64,000 nucleotides of DNA, from assembly GCA_009869945.1 (NCBI GenBank), contig WIXG01000066.1, positions 62,001-126,000 on the forward strand, written 5' to 3'. The position numbers and the translations under genes were made by a program. The first letter of the stretch is position 1; each line of letters opens with the position of its first letter. This stretch comes from Mesaphorura yosii (lineage: Eukaryota; Arthropoda; Collembola; Poduromorpha; Tullbergiidae). The notes under the pieces are model-generated. The model saw only the letters and a list, made by a program, of their open reading frames with translations, was not told the origin of the DNA and made no database searches. Below, one piece after another: positions 41,301 through 53,277 of this stretch.

Positions 41301-44300
41301 CGTCAAGACAATGTTAAACGATGAAAAATTGCGTATCATGGCTCATAATGCCTAATGCATTGAAGTGCCTGATTTAGCGAAAGAGCAAAGATAAAGCAGA
41401 AGGATGATTGCACGGACTTTTTGCAAAACGCACCGCGCGAGACAATCGCTAATCACGCAATTATACAAGTAATAATTTGTGGTGCAATTTGTAATTTGCA
41501 ATTCCATCATTATTCTAATGTACAACGTTGCAACTTTATTGCAGATTGCGGTGAGGGTCAATTAAGGACTCTTTAATCGAGTTTCCGGTCAAGTCAGGCG
41601 ATGATGGTCTCCCCAACCGAAGAGATTGTACAAATAAATACTCAGACGAAAGCTTCATTCCACTGCACACCGCTCGAATTTCCTGAAATGTTTTATTAAA
41701 TGCGTGTTTTGAAACAAACATAAATTCAACTCGTTCCTTGTCAAAGACTGCGTTGAGTAATTTAACTGGACGTGTTTTTGAAATGCAAAGTATCAATGAC
41801 TTTATTTTCCGTCCGCAGTTTTTTGTAAGACGCTCGGAGGATGTGTTTCCGGTTTTTTCCTTGCAGTACCCATCGTTCATGCCTTACAGCGATTATAAAT
41901 TCCTAACGCACCGGCACTTACATGGCATTTTTATACTTTTACCTGTGATGGCCGTCGGAGCAAGCACTTCACAGGCACATCTTGGTGCTACGCTTTGAGT
42001 AGTGGGAAGATAATCCTGGGGAAATTACTCGAAAATATGCTACCCATTAAAATTAAATCTATAATAAGCTTAATTTCCTCCGACAATAACTACCTTCGGC
42101 CGCGGTGTAATAGTGTAAATTCCTTTATAACCCTGAAGCGCTACTAATCTTATTGGAGCCATTGCCGCTGCCTGCATTTGCAATCGTAATTGCAATACCA
42201 ACATAGCGAATTTTTGGAGCAAAACCAAGTGCACGTACGTACGTTCAGATTGCATCATCATCATTTTCATCAAGTTCAGAACAAACAAGGTGCAAGGCAA
42301 AGGCAAGACAGCTCACTCGCGTATTTTGTATCGCGTATCAAGTATATCGAATACTTCAACATCTGCCAAATGAGTAATGAGTAATATAAAAAAAATCTGT
42401 AATTGGATATCACTTGTAAAAAATATGCTGAGATTCTGAGTTTTTCTGAGCAGCAGAAACCAAGAGCACAAAACGAAGGCACGGCAAGAGTTGCTTGACG
42501 TATTGAAGTCGTTATTCTAATTCCAAAACCGGCACTCGCAGGTCAACTTGAATAAGTAGAATCCAAATCGAACTTAAAGTTTCAGAAATTTTGCCGCGCA
42601 CAAACGCGGAAGCGGCCCGCACAAGCAGCACATCAATTGACGCCCGCACTTGAACTCGACACTCGGCACTCGCCATTCGCGTTCGCATAATACGTACCAA
42701 ATTAGGTTCAATTGGATTAAAACGACAACAGTTGTCGCGTCGTTGTCCTTTGTCCTTTGTCGCGACAGCAGTGCAGTGCAATGACAGATACGAACTGTGC
42801 AAATCAAAACTTAAACTTCAGTCTGTTCAGACTGGCATGCGTGCGTGGTGCGTGCCCATGCGATTCAAGTCCAAGTCAAGCCGACAGATACTATAATGAT
42901 TGTAAGCAGCGAGCAGGCAGCAGCCCCGCTGTGTTGTGTCCTGTGCTTTGCTGTGCTTCAGTTTATTTTTATGACCATCCATTCCATTTCAATCGTATTA
43001 ATAGGATATAAACAAGATTTAACAAAGCGGCATGGCTCGGCACAAGCCACTACTTCATTAACGCTAATCCGATTGGAAATCTGTGCCGTGCAGTGAATGG
43101 AACTGCAGAACTGAACAGAGTAGAGCAGGGGACTGTCCTAAAGCAGGGCATGGCAAGTATGACTTAATAAAATCTGATTTATTGCATTGTTACTGCATTG
43201 CAAATCAAATTCCCAACTCAATGCATCTCATTTTCGGAAATCGTCAGTTTCCTATTAACAGAATCCGGAGACGAGACGGGTTTTTTAATCTTAATGATCA
43301 TCTCGTCGAGAATAGAAAGGGTGAAGAATGAATTGTACGAATCGAGCCTTGGAGCCACGCCACGCGTCAGCCGGGGATGCAAATTCAACATTCAACCCTC
43401 TGACTTCATCGTCCATTTCCACATTGATGAGTAAATTTGATTCGTAGCGCAGACAAGACGGCAGCGGCTGTCCTGTTCTGTTGTGGATGTACGGGCGAAT
43501 AAATTCTCTATCATTCATTGTAGTATTATCATTGAAATTCATCAACCACGATTTTAAAGAGCCTGCCTGCGTTTTAAACTAAAGACCTATATTTAATCCA
43601 TCACTGCCCAACCGTGATGCTGATGTTTGTTGTTGATTGAATCTGAAGCCGAGCATTGTGCTATTCATAGTCGCAGTCACAGTTATGCTTTAACTCATAC
43701 CAAAATGCCAAGCTAAGAATTGGAGAATTTGACTGTTAAATCTGACTTTAAAGTAAACAAAATCGCAGTCAGTCGTATTTACAAGTGCTTGGCTTTTGAC
43801 TTTGGCTCCGCTGGTGTTTAATTTCAATTTAAATACACGCTCAGACTCAGCTAGCTTGGCAATGCAATGGCAATAATTGAAAGATTTGTCCGAAGTCATG
43901 AACTCACAGCAGCAGTCCGCAGCTCGACTGCTCGAATGTTTTCAAGTGCGGTGCAGCGATTAAACCAAAACCAACACAAGGCGTGCTTGTAAATTCTGTC
44001 GCAATAATTGCACTCGCGACTCGCATCTATTCATCGAATTGTGTATGCTCGCAGAATGTCACGTTGGATTGCGTGCAATTAACGCGCCATAAATCTAAGC
44101 CTGCTGCTGCTGCTCGATTGTCTACAATTATGTAAGGAAAATATTAATTTATAAGTTTGCTCGAGACCGCGACGAATTTTACGACTGCGGCTTAACCAAT
44201 CTTGCACACACAGCAGAATCTAAGAAAGAAAAATCTGGTAAATTGGTGCCAATAAAAATGAATTACTGCCATCCAAGCTGAACAACGAGAATCAAGAAAC

Positions 44301-47300
44301 AAATGCAATTTCGACCGACCGATACAGAAAACAGAATTGCCAGTTAATATCGAATTTCGTTACTCGCAACCACAGTCGTAGTCGCGATCACAGCGTATTT
44401 GATATTTTGACTGCCAACTGCGAACCAAATCGAATTGCTCTGATTTATGACTCAATACTCACGGGTTCGGGCTTCGAAATTGGATAACTGCAAGTACAGC
44501 TTGTACACGTCGCATTAACATAATCGTAAATTGGTTTAGTTGTAGATTATCAATAGGCAATGTTTATTGGCTTGTTTCTTGTTTACTGTTTCCGATCTCA
44601 GATGTGCACTTGATTAAGACTTACGTAATAAGGTAACGAAGAAGTAACCTTCATGACCCTGTTTCTTTCTATTTTACATTGAGCAGCGTACTTCCCTTTC
44701 TTCGTCTTCTTCGTGCACTTGCATCTTGCATTGACTTATGAATCTGATGATCATCCTCATCGTCACCGACTCATTCACAATCTTACTGTTTGCAGTTGCA
44801 GCCGTGAGCCGTGCCGTGCCTATTTTTACATAATAATGCAGTTTGTTTCCTCATTATGTGTGTTGCTCGTACTTGCTAGGCAAGGCAAGGTTTCAAATGC
44901 ACAATGAATTAACGAACAACCCTTTCCTGATTCCTTTCTCTTTTGTTCTATTCAGAAGCTTGAGTTCGGTTTTAGCCTGTCTGCCGGCTTTGCTTGCTCT
45001 TGCTATTATCACATTCATTTATTCTGTCTCACACTCGCACTCGTCCAACAATTATTTACTTTTTACAATATCCGTATTCCGTATTTACATCAGGCGTGCA
45101 GTGCCATGCGGTGCAATGAGTTGAGTACGTTCCTACTATTAACTAAATACATGGCCATTGCCTCGTTCGTCGAGTCTGCTTAATAGCTCGGGGAATACAA
45201 ACAGCGGTGGAGAAGACTGGAAGGGAAGGAAGCTGGAGCTGATGGCTGATGTGTCCCATGCAGTCACCCAACGGCAGCGGCAGCAGTCGCAGCCTGACTT
45301 TTTATTTTAACCGGTGCGGCTTGGGCTCGGTTCGTTCACAATTATTGTAACCCTCTCTGCAATTCATCTTTCATGTGAGCAATGCACGCACCGACTGCAT
45401 CTGGTAATGACTGATCCTGACTTCCCCGGTCCCATTTTTTGCACAGTGCAGCGCTTGCAAGACACCAACTGCTTATTACTTTGAGAAATTACGGACCGAG
45501 ATTGATTGATTTCAAGGCAGACAGGCAGGAGGAAAAGATTTCACGTACGGTGAGAGTGATAATTGTCCGGGTAAAGACAAGGACAAGAGAAACCGATTTA
45601 GCATCGTGTCATCCAAAGTCATAGAATCGAGTCAACTTAGGCAGTTATAAAGTGAAACCAGATGTTGGGCTCAACACAAGTAATACACCAATACACGTAA
45701 TGCGTAATACGGGGGGAGAAAGACAGAGACAGAGGAGGGATGTTAGTCAAATATTTTTGAACACACATTTAATCATTACGGGTAAAACACAAAGTGATTT
45801 ACTTAATCCGAATTGTGATGTATGTTTAATGTTTAATTTATTGCTACTAAACCAAACTCTAAACTGCTTCTGGTCCTTTGCTTGCATCTTTTGTCTTAAA
45901 ATAAACAATCTTACACTTTCTGTGCTGCATAGCCGTGAAAAATTATAAAGTAAACTTGTCAATCACAGATTTGGGATTAAGCACAGGGTTTTGGGTACCG
46001 AGTTAATGCTTTGTGTTTATTTGTACTGCGTTTCGAGGAACCGGACTAAACCTTTTTACATGCTCCAAATTGAGCCTGTGCTGTGACTGTAACATTTTGT
46101 TAATAGCTGGCTACCTTTTTACTACCTCCGGACTTCTGACGCCTGAACCGTGCAGCAGCAGCACGAAATTCTTCCAATACGAGTAATATTTGTGGTGATG
46201 TAGTGCAGTGACCGACAAGGGAAGAAGGCGCAGGCATGCATCTTCGACAATCCACCTTAAGCCATCTTTAGCAGCCATAAAGCCATTTGCGTAGTATAAA
46301 TCTCTGCCATACATATTTCTCCCTTGCGCTTGACACTTACTTGTCTTTTAATTTTGTAAACTACTGACAAGTAACGTGAAATATGCGTTCACACTCGCGC
46401 ACTGCACTGCCACTTCAGCGTTAGCATTGGAAGTGCTAAATTTCGAATGCAACTGTTTATAGACTGACTACTGTACAATTACCCACAGGGTTTCAGGTGA
46501 ACAGTGAATGTAGAAGAAAATGCTTCATGAAATGGAATGCTTGGAATGAGTCTGATGCCACGCCGGCATGCTCGCTGATGGCTGATGTCGCTGTCAAAAT
46601 CGAAATCCATAAAGTGGCCTGGCCTTTGTTTGCTACGACAGCCGTATTTCTTCTGCGCCGTTTCTATTCTTGGTTCAATACCGAATGCAAGTTGTAAGTA
46701 GCAGTAGCGAGTACCAATAAAATAGATTTCTGAATTCCAATTTTTGGCAGTTCATTGTTACTAAGGTTCATTTCCCCTTTCTGACTGCGGCTGCCAGGCC
46801 ATGCATGCATGCAGCTCGGAGCTCACAGCTCGCATTTCCTTTTCTTTATTCTTAATTTTCCACACGTACTATTGACTTTTCCACTTTTCTCAGAGATTGA
46901 TCATTAACGACGACAGGGCATGAACTGAACCGACCGACTACAAGACCGCGTCCGTGTCTGCGTGGTGACTGCGACCGGTAGCCTGAGAAGAGAACACAAA
47001 AGCCGTACCTCTCACAAGTCATAAAGCTGTTTGCAAGTAGAACTTTGATTGTAGCAAAGTGATGCAGCACAGGAGTTCAGGAATGAAAATGAGCCATATT
47101 TTATCAATATGCGTCGTCGCTGATCGCCGTCGCAAGGAGAATATTCACCTAGGCCTGTGCCGGTGCGGCGGTGATGACGGCGCCGGCGGTTGATGAAAAG
47201 ATAGCAGCCAAGCCACGACACGCGAGACTCGAGACGCGAAATGCGAAAAAAAATTAGACTTTGGTTTTGAGTGTGAGTATGAAGTTGGAGACCATGGCAG

Positions 47301-48182
47301 TGACAGAGACACTTTGTACACAATTCTAACCCTCTGCTATTGATATTACCCGATTGTCCAAGCTTGAATCAATAAAAATGCCATGTGCGATGTGCCACAT
47401 ACGAATGAGCAGTGTTTGTCATAATTCAGCCGGTATTAATATAATAATTATTATAGAACGAGCGAAGTAGGCACAGCACAGTGTATAGCCAGGACCGAAG
47501 CCAACAAGAACGCGATCGGGGATCATTTTGGAAAAGTGCATCATGCAGTTGCATTCGCCGTAAATGTGAATTGAGTGCACTACTAAATTATTAACGTGTG
47601 CGTGGCGTGGCGCGGACAGAAGTACAAACAAACAATGCACTTCGTCATATTATCCGGTACTTCCAGACCATAAGGCACAAGTGGCTTGTTTTAATTCAAC
47701 GAGTTTCGGCTTCGGTTTTGGGCAGGTTTCAATTTCAGAATAGTTACCACTCAAAAGTATGCTCGTTGAAAATGTGTAATATTGGAAATGAGGCCTACAT
47801 GATTAATTTATGCGTAACGCACGCGCACAGAGCAATGAGTAATGGACGGCATGCATGGAACGATTCTACAGCATGAGAAAGTGGGGCATTTCCAATATAG
47901 CTCAATAACAATGAGAATGGTAATTTTGATAAGATACAAACGTAATCCCGGAGAGCCGTCGTCATAATTCGCAATCTGTGCTTTCCCCTAATCGCAATCG
48001 ATAACCTGTAACCGGAATCGAGTCCAGAGCATAACACAGCGGAGGTTGACACACTTACCGTTCACACTCGCCACTGTCCAGCACAGTACTCCAAGCAGGA
48101 ATCCAATTAACATAATCATCACACTCCCACCACTTCCTCTACCACCGGCACTGCCTTTAGTTCTCATTTTCGATTTCTTCAT
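17319..48182 (-). CDS. sdk: Protein sidekick: 6 Ig + 13 FN3 homophilic adhesion receptor
   Basis: Complete gene of 27 coding exons; all phases close and give 2252 residues. Exons (high to low): 48182–48059, 36922–36803, 29080–28904, 28370–27741, 27422–27147, 25490–25371, 25170–25084, 24919–24724, 24629–24419, 24354–24060, 23985–23807, 23504–23321, 23238–23111, 23034–22968, 22893–22067, 21993–21762, 21700–21401, 21326–21146, 21083–21027, 20957–20799, 20714–20518, 20444–20008, 19942–19264, 18686–18529, 18440–18278, 18235–17937, 17594–17319. A signal peptide (IMLIGFLLGVLCWTVASVNG) leads to six Ig domains (residues about 45–635), thirteen FN3 domains (to about 2010), one TM segment near 2028–2051 and a 200-residue tail with SVTYTDDESDKAYDNNPDES and the terminal PDZ ligand GFSSFI. 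Sidekick mediates homophilic cell adhesion at synapses and at epithelial tricellular junctions. The second Ig domain has no cysteines. Introns 1 (11.1 kb) and 2 (7.7 kb) are very long and probably regulatory. Confidence 0.95.
26229..26414 (-). other. sdk: probable cassette exon of sidekick between Ig4 and Ig5
   Basis: Within intron 25491–27146 a 186-base segment is open in the sidekick frame. It is bounded by AACAG on its 5' side and G|GTAAAA on its 3' side. It starts and ends in phase 1, the same phase as the flanking junction, so it can be included or skipped without a frame change. It would add 62 residues, Ser/Pro/Ala-rich with an acidic-basic start (TDDDAKDRARR) and a hydrophobic end (VDLLLALPVN). 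Its GC content is clearly higher than the surrounding intron. The acceptor has a weak pyrimidine tract. Confidence 0.4.
27484..27634. repeat. imperfect foldback (inverted repeat) element
   Basis: The left arm (27484–27541) and the reverse complement of the right arm (27575–27634) share blocks such as ACGTGC-AGTTCCT, CTCTGG-TGCAG and GTCCGA-TTCC. The GAGGAACT motif is repeated in the centre. The element lies wholly in sidekick intron 4 (27423–27740). It looks like a MITE-type or foldback insertion; no target-site duplication was confirmed. Confidence 0.45.
29081..36802. other. sidekick intron 2, no nested gene seen
   Basis: These 7.7 kb hold only short frames with no protein-like composition. 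A weak tRNA-like element is noted at about 33298–33367. Long 5' introns of adhesion genes often carry enhancers, but nothing here shows a specific site. Confidence 0.4.
33298..33367 (-). repeat. possible tRNA-derived (SINE-like) fragment
   Basis: On the minus strand an A-box-like TAGAGTGGTAGCGC (33367–33354) is followed by TATGTAA, resembling a tRNA-Thr anticodon loop. A degenerate B-box-like ATCGAACTCC follows at about 33308–33299. Acceptor and T-stem pairing is not evident, so it is not a functional tRNA. It could be a decayed SINE head. Confidence 0.25.
36923..48058. other. sidekick intron 1, no nested gene seen
   Basis: An 11.1-kb intron separates the signal-peptide exon from the first Ig exon. 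Scanning both strands shows only short frames without domains, plus scattered TGCA/CATG-rich patches and simple repeats. No RNA gene was recognised. Confidence 0.4.
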
Positions 48183-48226
48183 GATGACGCCTGACTCCTT
48201 GCGCTTTCTTCGCCGATCTCTTTCAT
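48179..48226 (-). promoter_or_regulatory. uORF overlapping the sidekick start codon
   Basis: An ATG at 48226–48224 opens a 15-codon frame without internal stops. Its TGA (48181–48179) shares bases with the sidekick ATG (48182–48180) as ATGA. Such an overlap can permit re-initiation or reduce main-frame translation. The effect is inference. Confidence 0.5.
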
Positions 48227-49715
48227 GCACAGCGTAGCTTAAGCTCCGATTTCAAAAGTTTTTATCTGCGCCCTCATCATTCACCGGCACATGGTTCCCA
48301 TTCCCATTCGCGATCGTGGTCGTTTGCCCCGGCCAGTTACGATTACAGGAGCTATCCCACTTGCGTAGTATGAGACTCGCAGTCATTCAATAAATTAAGA
48401 ACATGTGCAGCCAATTTAATTTGTGTCACTATCACAATACACAACTCAGCACACGTAAGACCGGAACCTCTCCAGCCGTTGTGAATCGACACATGCAGAC
48501 ACCGGACAAATATTTTTCGATTCGAATCTGGCTTTCAGAAAATGACTTTCAATGGCTCTGAAGGGCTATTCACCACACACGGCACTTGTGAGCTGGATTA
48601 ATTATGCCGATCTCGAAGTCTTTTCTTTCCGTGGGTCGCACAACAGTAATAAATCTCATTAGTTGCAATTAATCCGGTTTCTGTTACAAAATCTACGCGA
48701 AAACTGGGAGACCAAAAATAAAGATTGTCTCATGTTCTCAGCTCAAAGCCTTGCGGCAGAATAAAGTGAGTCTCGTTCAAATTATGCGAGTACGAGTGAG
48801 CTTGGGAGATAAAAAAAATGTGTGCTTGTGATGGTGGTAGAAGCAGCTCAGCAGCAGAAGAAGCATTTTGTGCGTGGAACTGCTGAATGGTTTGAGGGTG
48901 AAACTCCTCAGCACGCAAACCACTTTCGAGCTCAAACAGTGAACAGTGTGCGTACAATAATATTATTGTTGAATGTAATTTCATTGCATTGCATTGCGTT
49001 GCGGGTACGCGTACAGCCAGGCAGGGTTTCGTTTTGTTGTGAGGGATGCTTTCTTGCCTTGAGTTAAATATTTATTGCCTTTTGCCGTATCTTGACATTG
49101 TTGTCTTTAAGACGATGACGGAGACCAGATTCCACTAAGAAAGAACAAGGCAATGCAATGGGAAAGGCAGCCGTAAGAAGTTTCAACGGATAATGGCGAG
49201 TAGCAAGTGAATTGTTGCACTGCGCTGCTGCTGCTGCCCTGTACCGGAGACGGGATTCAATGGCCGGCTTTGTTGGAACGAACGAAAACGAAGCGAACCA
49301 GAGAACGCAAGAAGGGGAGATGCTCAACTTGTTACGGTCACGCAATGCAATTTACGGCAATGCGTGTTACGCATTCACGAAATTTCATACCAGTTCCAGT
49401 GTCCAGAGTTAAATGAAGATGGAGGACCCTTACGCATTAATAATGCACAGCCGTCATACGCTGCATTGGACGGACGTTTGGAGTGATCACTGCTTAGAAA
49501 CAGAAAGAAAATGGTGCAATGAATTTTATCTGAGTCTGAACGAGTTATTTAATCAAGCTATTAAAAAGCAATAATAAACTGACCAAGCAATCACTGCCAA
49601 GCAAAGTTTATTTATGCATAACACACTGATGAAAACCTTCACAATAAATTATGGCAATGCTTAATTACAACACATTACAAAGAAATTGCACTGAATAGTC
49701 ATTACGAAATTACGA
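48183..49715. other. sidekick 5' region and TMEM138-like 3' region
   Basis: Both flanking genes are on the minus strand. The left part should hold the sidekick 5' UTR and promoter; the right part holds the TMEM138-like 3' UTR, with a minus-strand AATAAA at 49607–49612. A short TGCAT-rich run is near 48985. No gene is seen. Confidence 0.35.
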
Positions 49716-51045
49716 TTAGTATTTAGGGTCGAGCCTCCTTCGTGCGCTGCTTTCTTTCTGCTGATGCTGATTGATGCTCGCGCTGCTTTCATCAAGACTG
49801 GATTGGTTCTCGAATCGGAGCCTCTGATGACTTCTCGATGGAGAATCATGCTTTTGCTGTCCCACAACTTGTACTGGTCTTGAGGAGAATTCAGGCAGGG
49901 CCCGCGTGTAGTTCTGACGTTGTCTACCGTGAGTGCTTACGATTGTTCCAGAACTTAGTCTGCTGCGACTCCTTTCAGAAGGTGTGTGCCTGCCACTGCC
50001 ACCGTCAGGGGCACTCGGGTTTTGATTCACTGTGTGTGACATCAGCTCACTGATGTTCGTAATTCCACGCGGCCTTGGCAGATAAAGTTGGTCGTAGCCG
50101 TAGCCAAAAATGACTGGCTCTGGGTCAGAGTCTATACCTCCCTTTGACGATGCTTCGGGCAGATTTTTCTCTTCATGCTCACCGTGTAAATCGCTCGGGA
50201 GTTCCACTTCCGGCTCACTCACCAGAACGTAAACTGACTTTATGCCGACAACGTAGTAAATTACCGCCACTAAAAGTTAAAATGATGTAGTTAAATAACC
50301 CGGAGTGATTACCAGACACGAATTCGTGATAAGTCACCTGTACGTTGAATTGTGTACAATGCGATGAATCCCGGACTCCAGAGTGTGTAATACTCGCGAG
50401 GGGCTGACCCCGTCAATTCGTCCCATTCCAAGTTGCCTCCGTCGCCTGTGAATTTGGTGCCATTGCTGCTGTAGTAGTCTGACGACGAGAAATTGAAATG
50501 GTCGCCTACTGAAGGCCACAGCCTTCTCACGGTCCAAATGTACCACCAAAACGTGAGAATTATATACGTCAGCATCGAGCCCAAATTCACTTCATGATAT
50601 CGGATGATGAGTTTACGATCAACTCCATACTAAAAGAAAGCAAAGGCTTCTTTAACTCCATTATCGGACAATGCAATTCTGGGAATTCGGTCTCTATTTA
50701 CCTGCAACGCATAATTTGCCGCTGACACACCACAAAGGACCACATTGATGCATAATGGAATACACTGGAGCCTGAAATACAAAGATGACGGAAATCAGCT
50801 CAAGTGCATGATAATTCAACAAGCAATGCAAATGTCAAAACTTACACGAATAAGATGAGTACTGTCAATGGATTACTTGATGAACAATCAACGGTCAAGT
50901 TGCAGAGTACATCCCAGGCGAGTAGAAATAGTTGATATTTTTCTAATGCGCGTAGTCTTGGAGCAGGGTTAGTGCTCACCGTAAATGTTGACTCCCTGCT
51001 TCGTGTTGCTGCTGCTTTCTCTTGATCACTGTTGTACGAAGTCAT
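49716..51045 (-). CDS. TMEM138-like four-TM protein with long C-terminal tail
   Basis: Four exons (51045–50846, 50771–50702, 50629–50338, 50269–49716) close in phase to 371 residues. The layout follows TMEM138, a ciliary transition-zone protein: a YQLFLLAWDVLCNL segment, then LQCIPLCINVVLCGVS, then RYHEVNLGSMLTYIILTFWW with VRRLW, then a W-rich loop and IQRTVAVIYYVVGIKSVYVL. Vertebrate TMEM138 has matching pieces in the same order (VFQRLAAVLYCYFYK aligns with the last). Two features differ. The TM3–TM4 loop is longer, with a Ser/Asn/Gly-rich insert, and about 150 residues of Ser/Arg/Gln-rich cytoplasmic tail follow TM4. The start ATG opens MTSYNSDQEK; upstream codons in the frame contain no other ATG. 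Confidence 0.6.
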
Positions 51046-51825
51046 TTTACGCCTGATTTGGGCTCTTTGCAATGCCCACGAACAGGGACAAACTCTAAAG
51101 CATACTGATTATTTAAAGGTAACAATAACAAATTCTGCTGAAAAGTATGAATCGCTTTGAGTTAATTTAATCAATGAAGCCGATGCTGGCAAGCTGACTA
51201 TCATTCCCGTGTGATGCGTAATGCGTATTGATTTTCAGAATCATCGCCACAAACAAGCTAGCGAAATAAGGCGAAGTGGTAACTAAGGACGATATTTGCA
51301 ACAACAAAGCTGAAAAGTCATTCAATAAGTGAAAATCGGATGATATTATGAAAGACGAAACAGGAGATGATGGATGGAACGCAAAGGGTTTAGACATGGC
51401 CGCCATTTTATGCTGTTGCTTATCATAAATTTTCTTGGAGCTGCTTAATTCGCCCTAATTAAATGCAGGCATCGCATTCCAGGTACAGGCTTTCGGGTCT
51501 AGCCAGCCGCTTTCCTGACGCAGCTGCAAGCGTAAAAAATTCTTCGACGTCTCCACAGTTGATGACAGTTTAAACGACCAGGATAACAAATCATTCATAA
51601 TGCATGATGTACGCACTGAAATTCTGGAATCTGGAGGTTAATGCTTGAGTGATCTCATATCTTGTCCAACCTCACTTTAAACGCTTAATCGGTTCAAGTC
51701 TTGAGTTTCTAAACGGGCGGTAACATAACGCACAGAATATGCTTTTAAAAAAGAAGTTAAAATGCCATAAATGTGTTTTGCAGAGTTATCAATATAATCA
51801 GGCTGGGACGTTAGTAAGTCCTTGA
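51046..51825. other. divergent intergenic region
   Basis: This lies between the TMEM138-like gene (−) and the chemoreceptor-like relic (+). No gene or repeat was recognised. Confidence 0.3.
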
Positions 51826-53277
51826 ATGCCAAATATTAAATCCTCCACTAAAATGCTAAAATTTTACAAGTCAGTCCCATGGACGTTGACCGATGGTAGA
51901 AGTTTTTGCTTTCAGATTATGTTTCTGATTTGGCCAGAAACATCAAGACGGAGGGTTACCAAAACTTTTCATTGTCCACCTGGGCTGCGGCTTGGTCGCA
52001 CCCTGCAAGATGATTTCTCCGAGGTCTCTGTCGCTGTTATTCTACCCAATAGCATTTGGCAACGCCTTCTTTTTAGGCCTCTGAATATGGGACAAGAAGA
52101 AGCAAACTGTGAGGAAGTCCACCGGAATTATGTTAAACACTTTGCTTTTCGCGATCGGAAACGTCATTGCTCGTGTTATCCTAGTTGGACTGCGTCAAAG
52201 GGCGGACGACAGCGAAGGAGCTCATGGTCTGCTCCTTCTTGTTCCCACTGTACGGCATCTCATTTGCATTAGAGCTAACCGAGTTGATCTACTGGGATGA
52301 ATGCGTCTACCTCATCAATCAGATGCTAAAAGAATGTAGAAGATTAGGTGAATAATCTTTTAGAGCCAAAGAACTATCAAATGCTTGTTCAGCCAGCGTT
52401 GATGTGAACCCAAAGGAAAGTTCTTCGGAATACCGCCAGACAGTCCCGACGGGGCTGAGAAATGCTGCTTACTGCTCGCATTGTCTCCACGGCCATTGCA
52501 TTCATCTGTATTTCGTCATCAGCAGTCTTTCTCCAGCGTTTTGAAGGACTTTTCTACAACATACGATTTGAGACGCTGGAAATGAATTTCATCTTGGCGA
52601 CAGTGGCCTATGTTGGGCTAAACACTGATCTGATGAACGGCATGTACTTTGCGGCAGCAATGCTACTCTACATGAGAGGGGCGATAAGGGCCTTCAATCT
52701 GATGAGGTGAATTTGCTTTACGATAGACTAAGTCTTATAAAAAATGAATGGTGAAAGGCCTCTCTCGCTTCCAATTGCTCTGGACAGGGCGAATGATTCC
52801 TGCACGAACGAAAAGATGGCCGGGTATATTAAAATATACAAAATTCTCCAACCTGGGCATCAACTCAAAGACGACTTTGCGAAGTATCTTCTGCCCATAG
52901 TTCACGTTTGCTGCGGAATGATTGTGATACCGCTTCTATTCAATTTCATTCATATCGCGAATCAGCAACTCGACTTTCTCTTCGCATTGCAATGTGCGAT
53001 ATCTTTCATATTTATAATGCTCCCATTTTCCATCACAAGCAAAGTCATAAATGACTACATCGACGCGTCATCAGAATTTTTATATTCATACAAATTGCAC
53101 AAGAATCGAGTGTCACCAGAAAATAAGCGCAGCATCATGTCGTACCGACCCTTCGAAATGAAGATCCAGTTCCTGTTCAACTACGACAGATTCACCTTCG
53201 TCCAAATCACCCAGGATATCATTCTTGGGAAAGCCATCGATCTCGTATTAGCAATCAATGAGCTGGAGTCGTAAGAT
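51826..53277 (+). pseudogene. chemoreceptor-like (arthropod gustatory-receptor type) 7TM gene, apparently broken
   Basis: Pieces of a seven-TM chemoreceptor appear in order but in different frames. They are FYKSVPWTLTDGRSFCFQ near 51850; SLSLLFYPIAFGNAFFLGL followed by an in-frame TGA at 52082–52084; GIMLNTLLFAIGNVIARVIL; and, after a frame change between about 52190 and 52230, LYGISFALELTELIYWDECV with LINQMLKECRRL. The second half (52460–53277) reads more cleanly, with probable small introns near 52331–52459 and 52708–52757, and ends with NYDRFTFVQITQDIILGKAI. The family call rests on topology and the WDECVYL-type segment only. It may be a pseudogene, or a gene with sequence errors in the first half. 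Confidence 0.4.

Noticed and set aside
29081-48058. CRISPR arrays, rRNA or functional tRNA genes in the long introns
   Set aside because: Looked for regular repeats and cloverleaf signals on both strands; none found beyond one degenerate tRNA-like fragment.
48980-49000. TGCAT-rich tandem run
   Set aside because: Short simple repeat, only a few units; no array or spacer structure.
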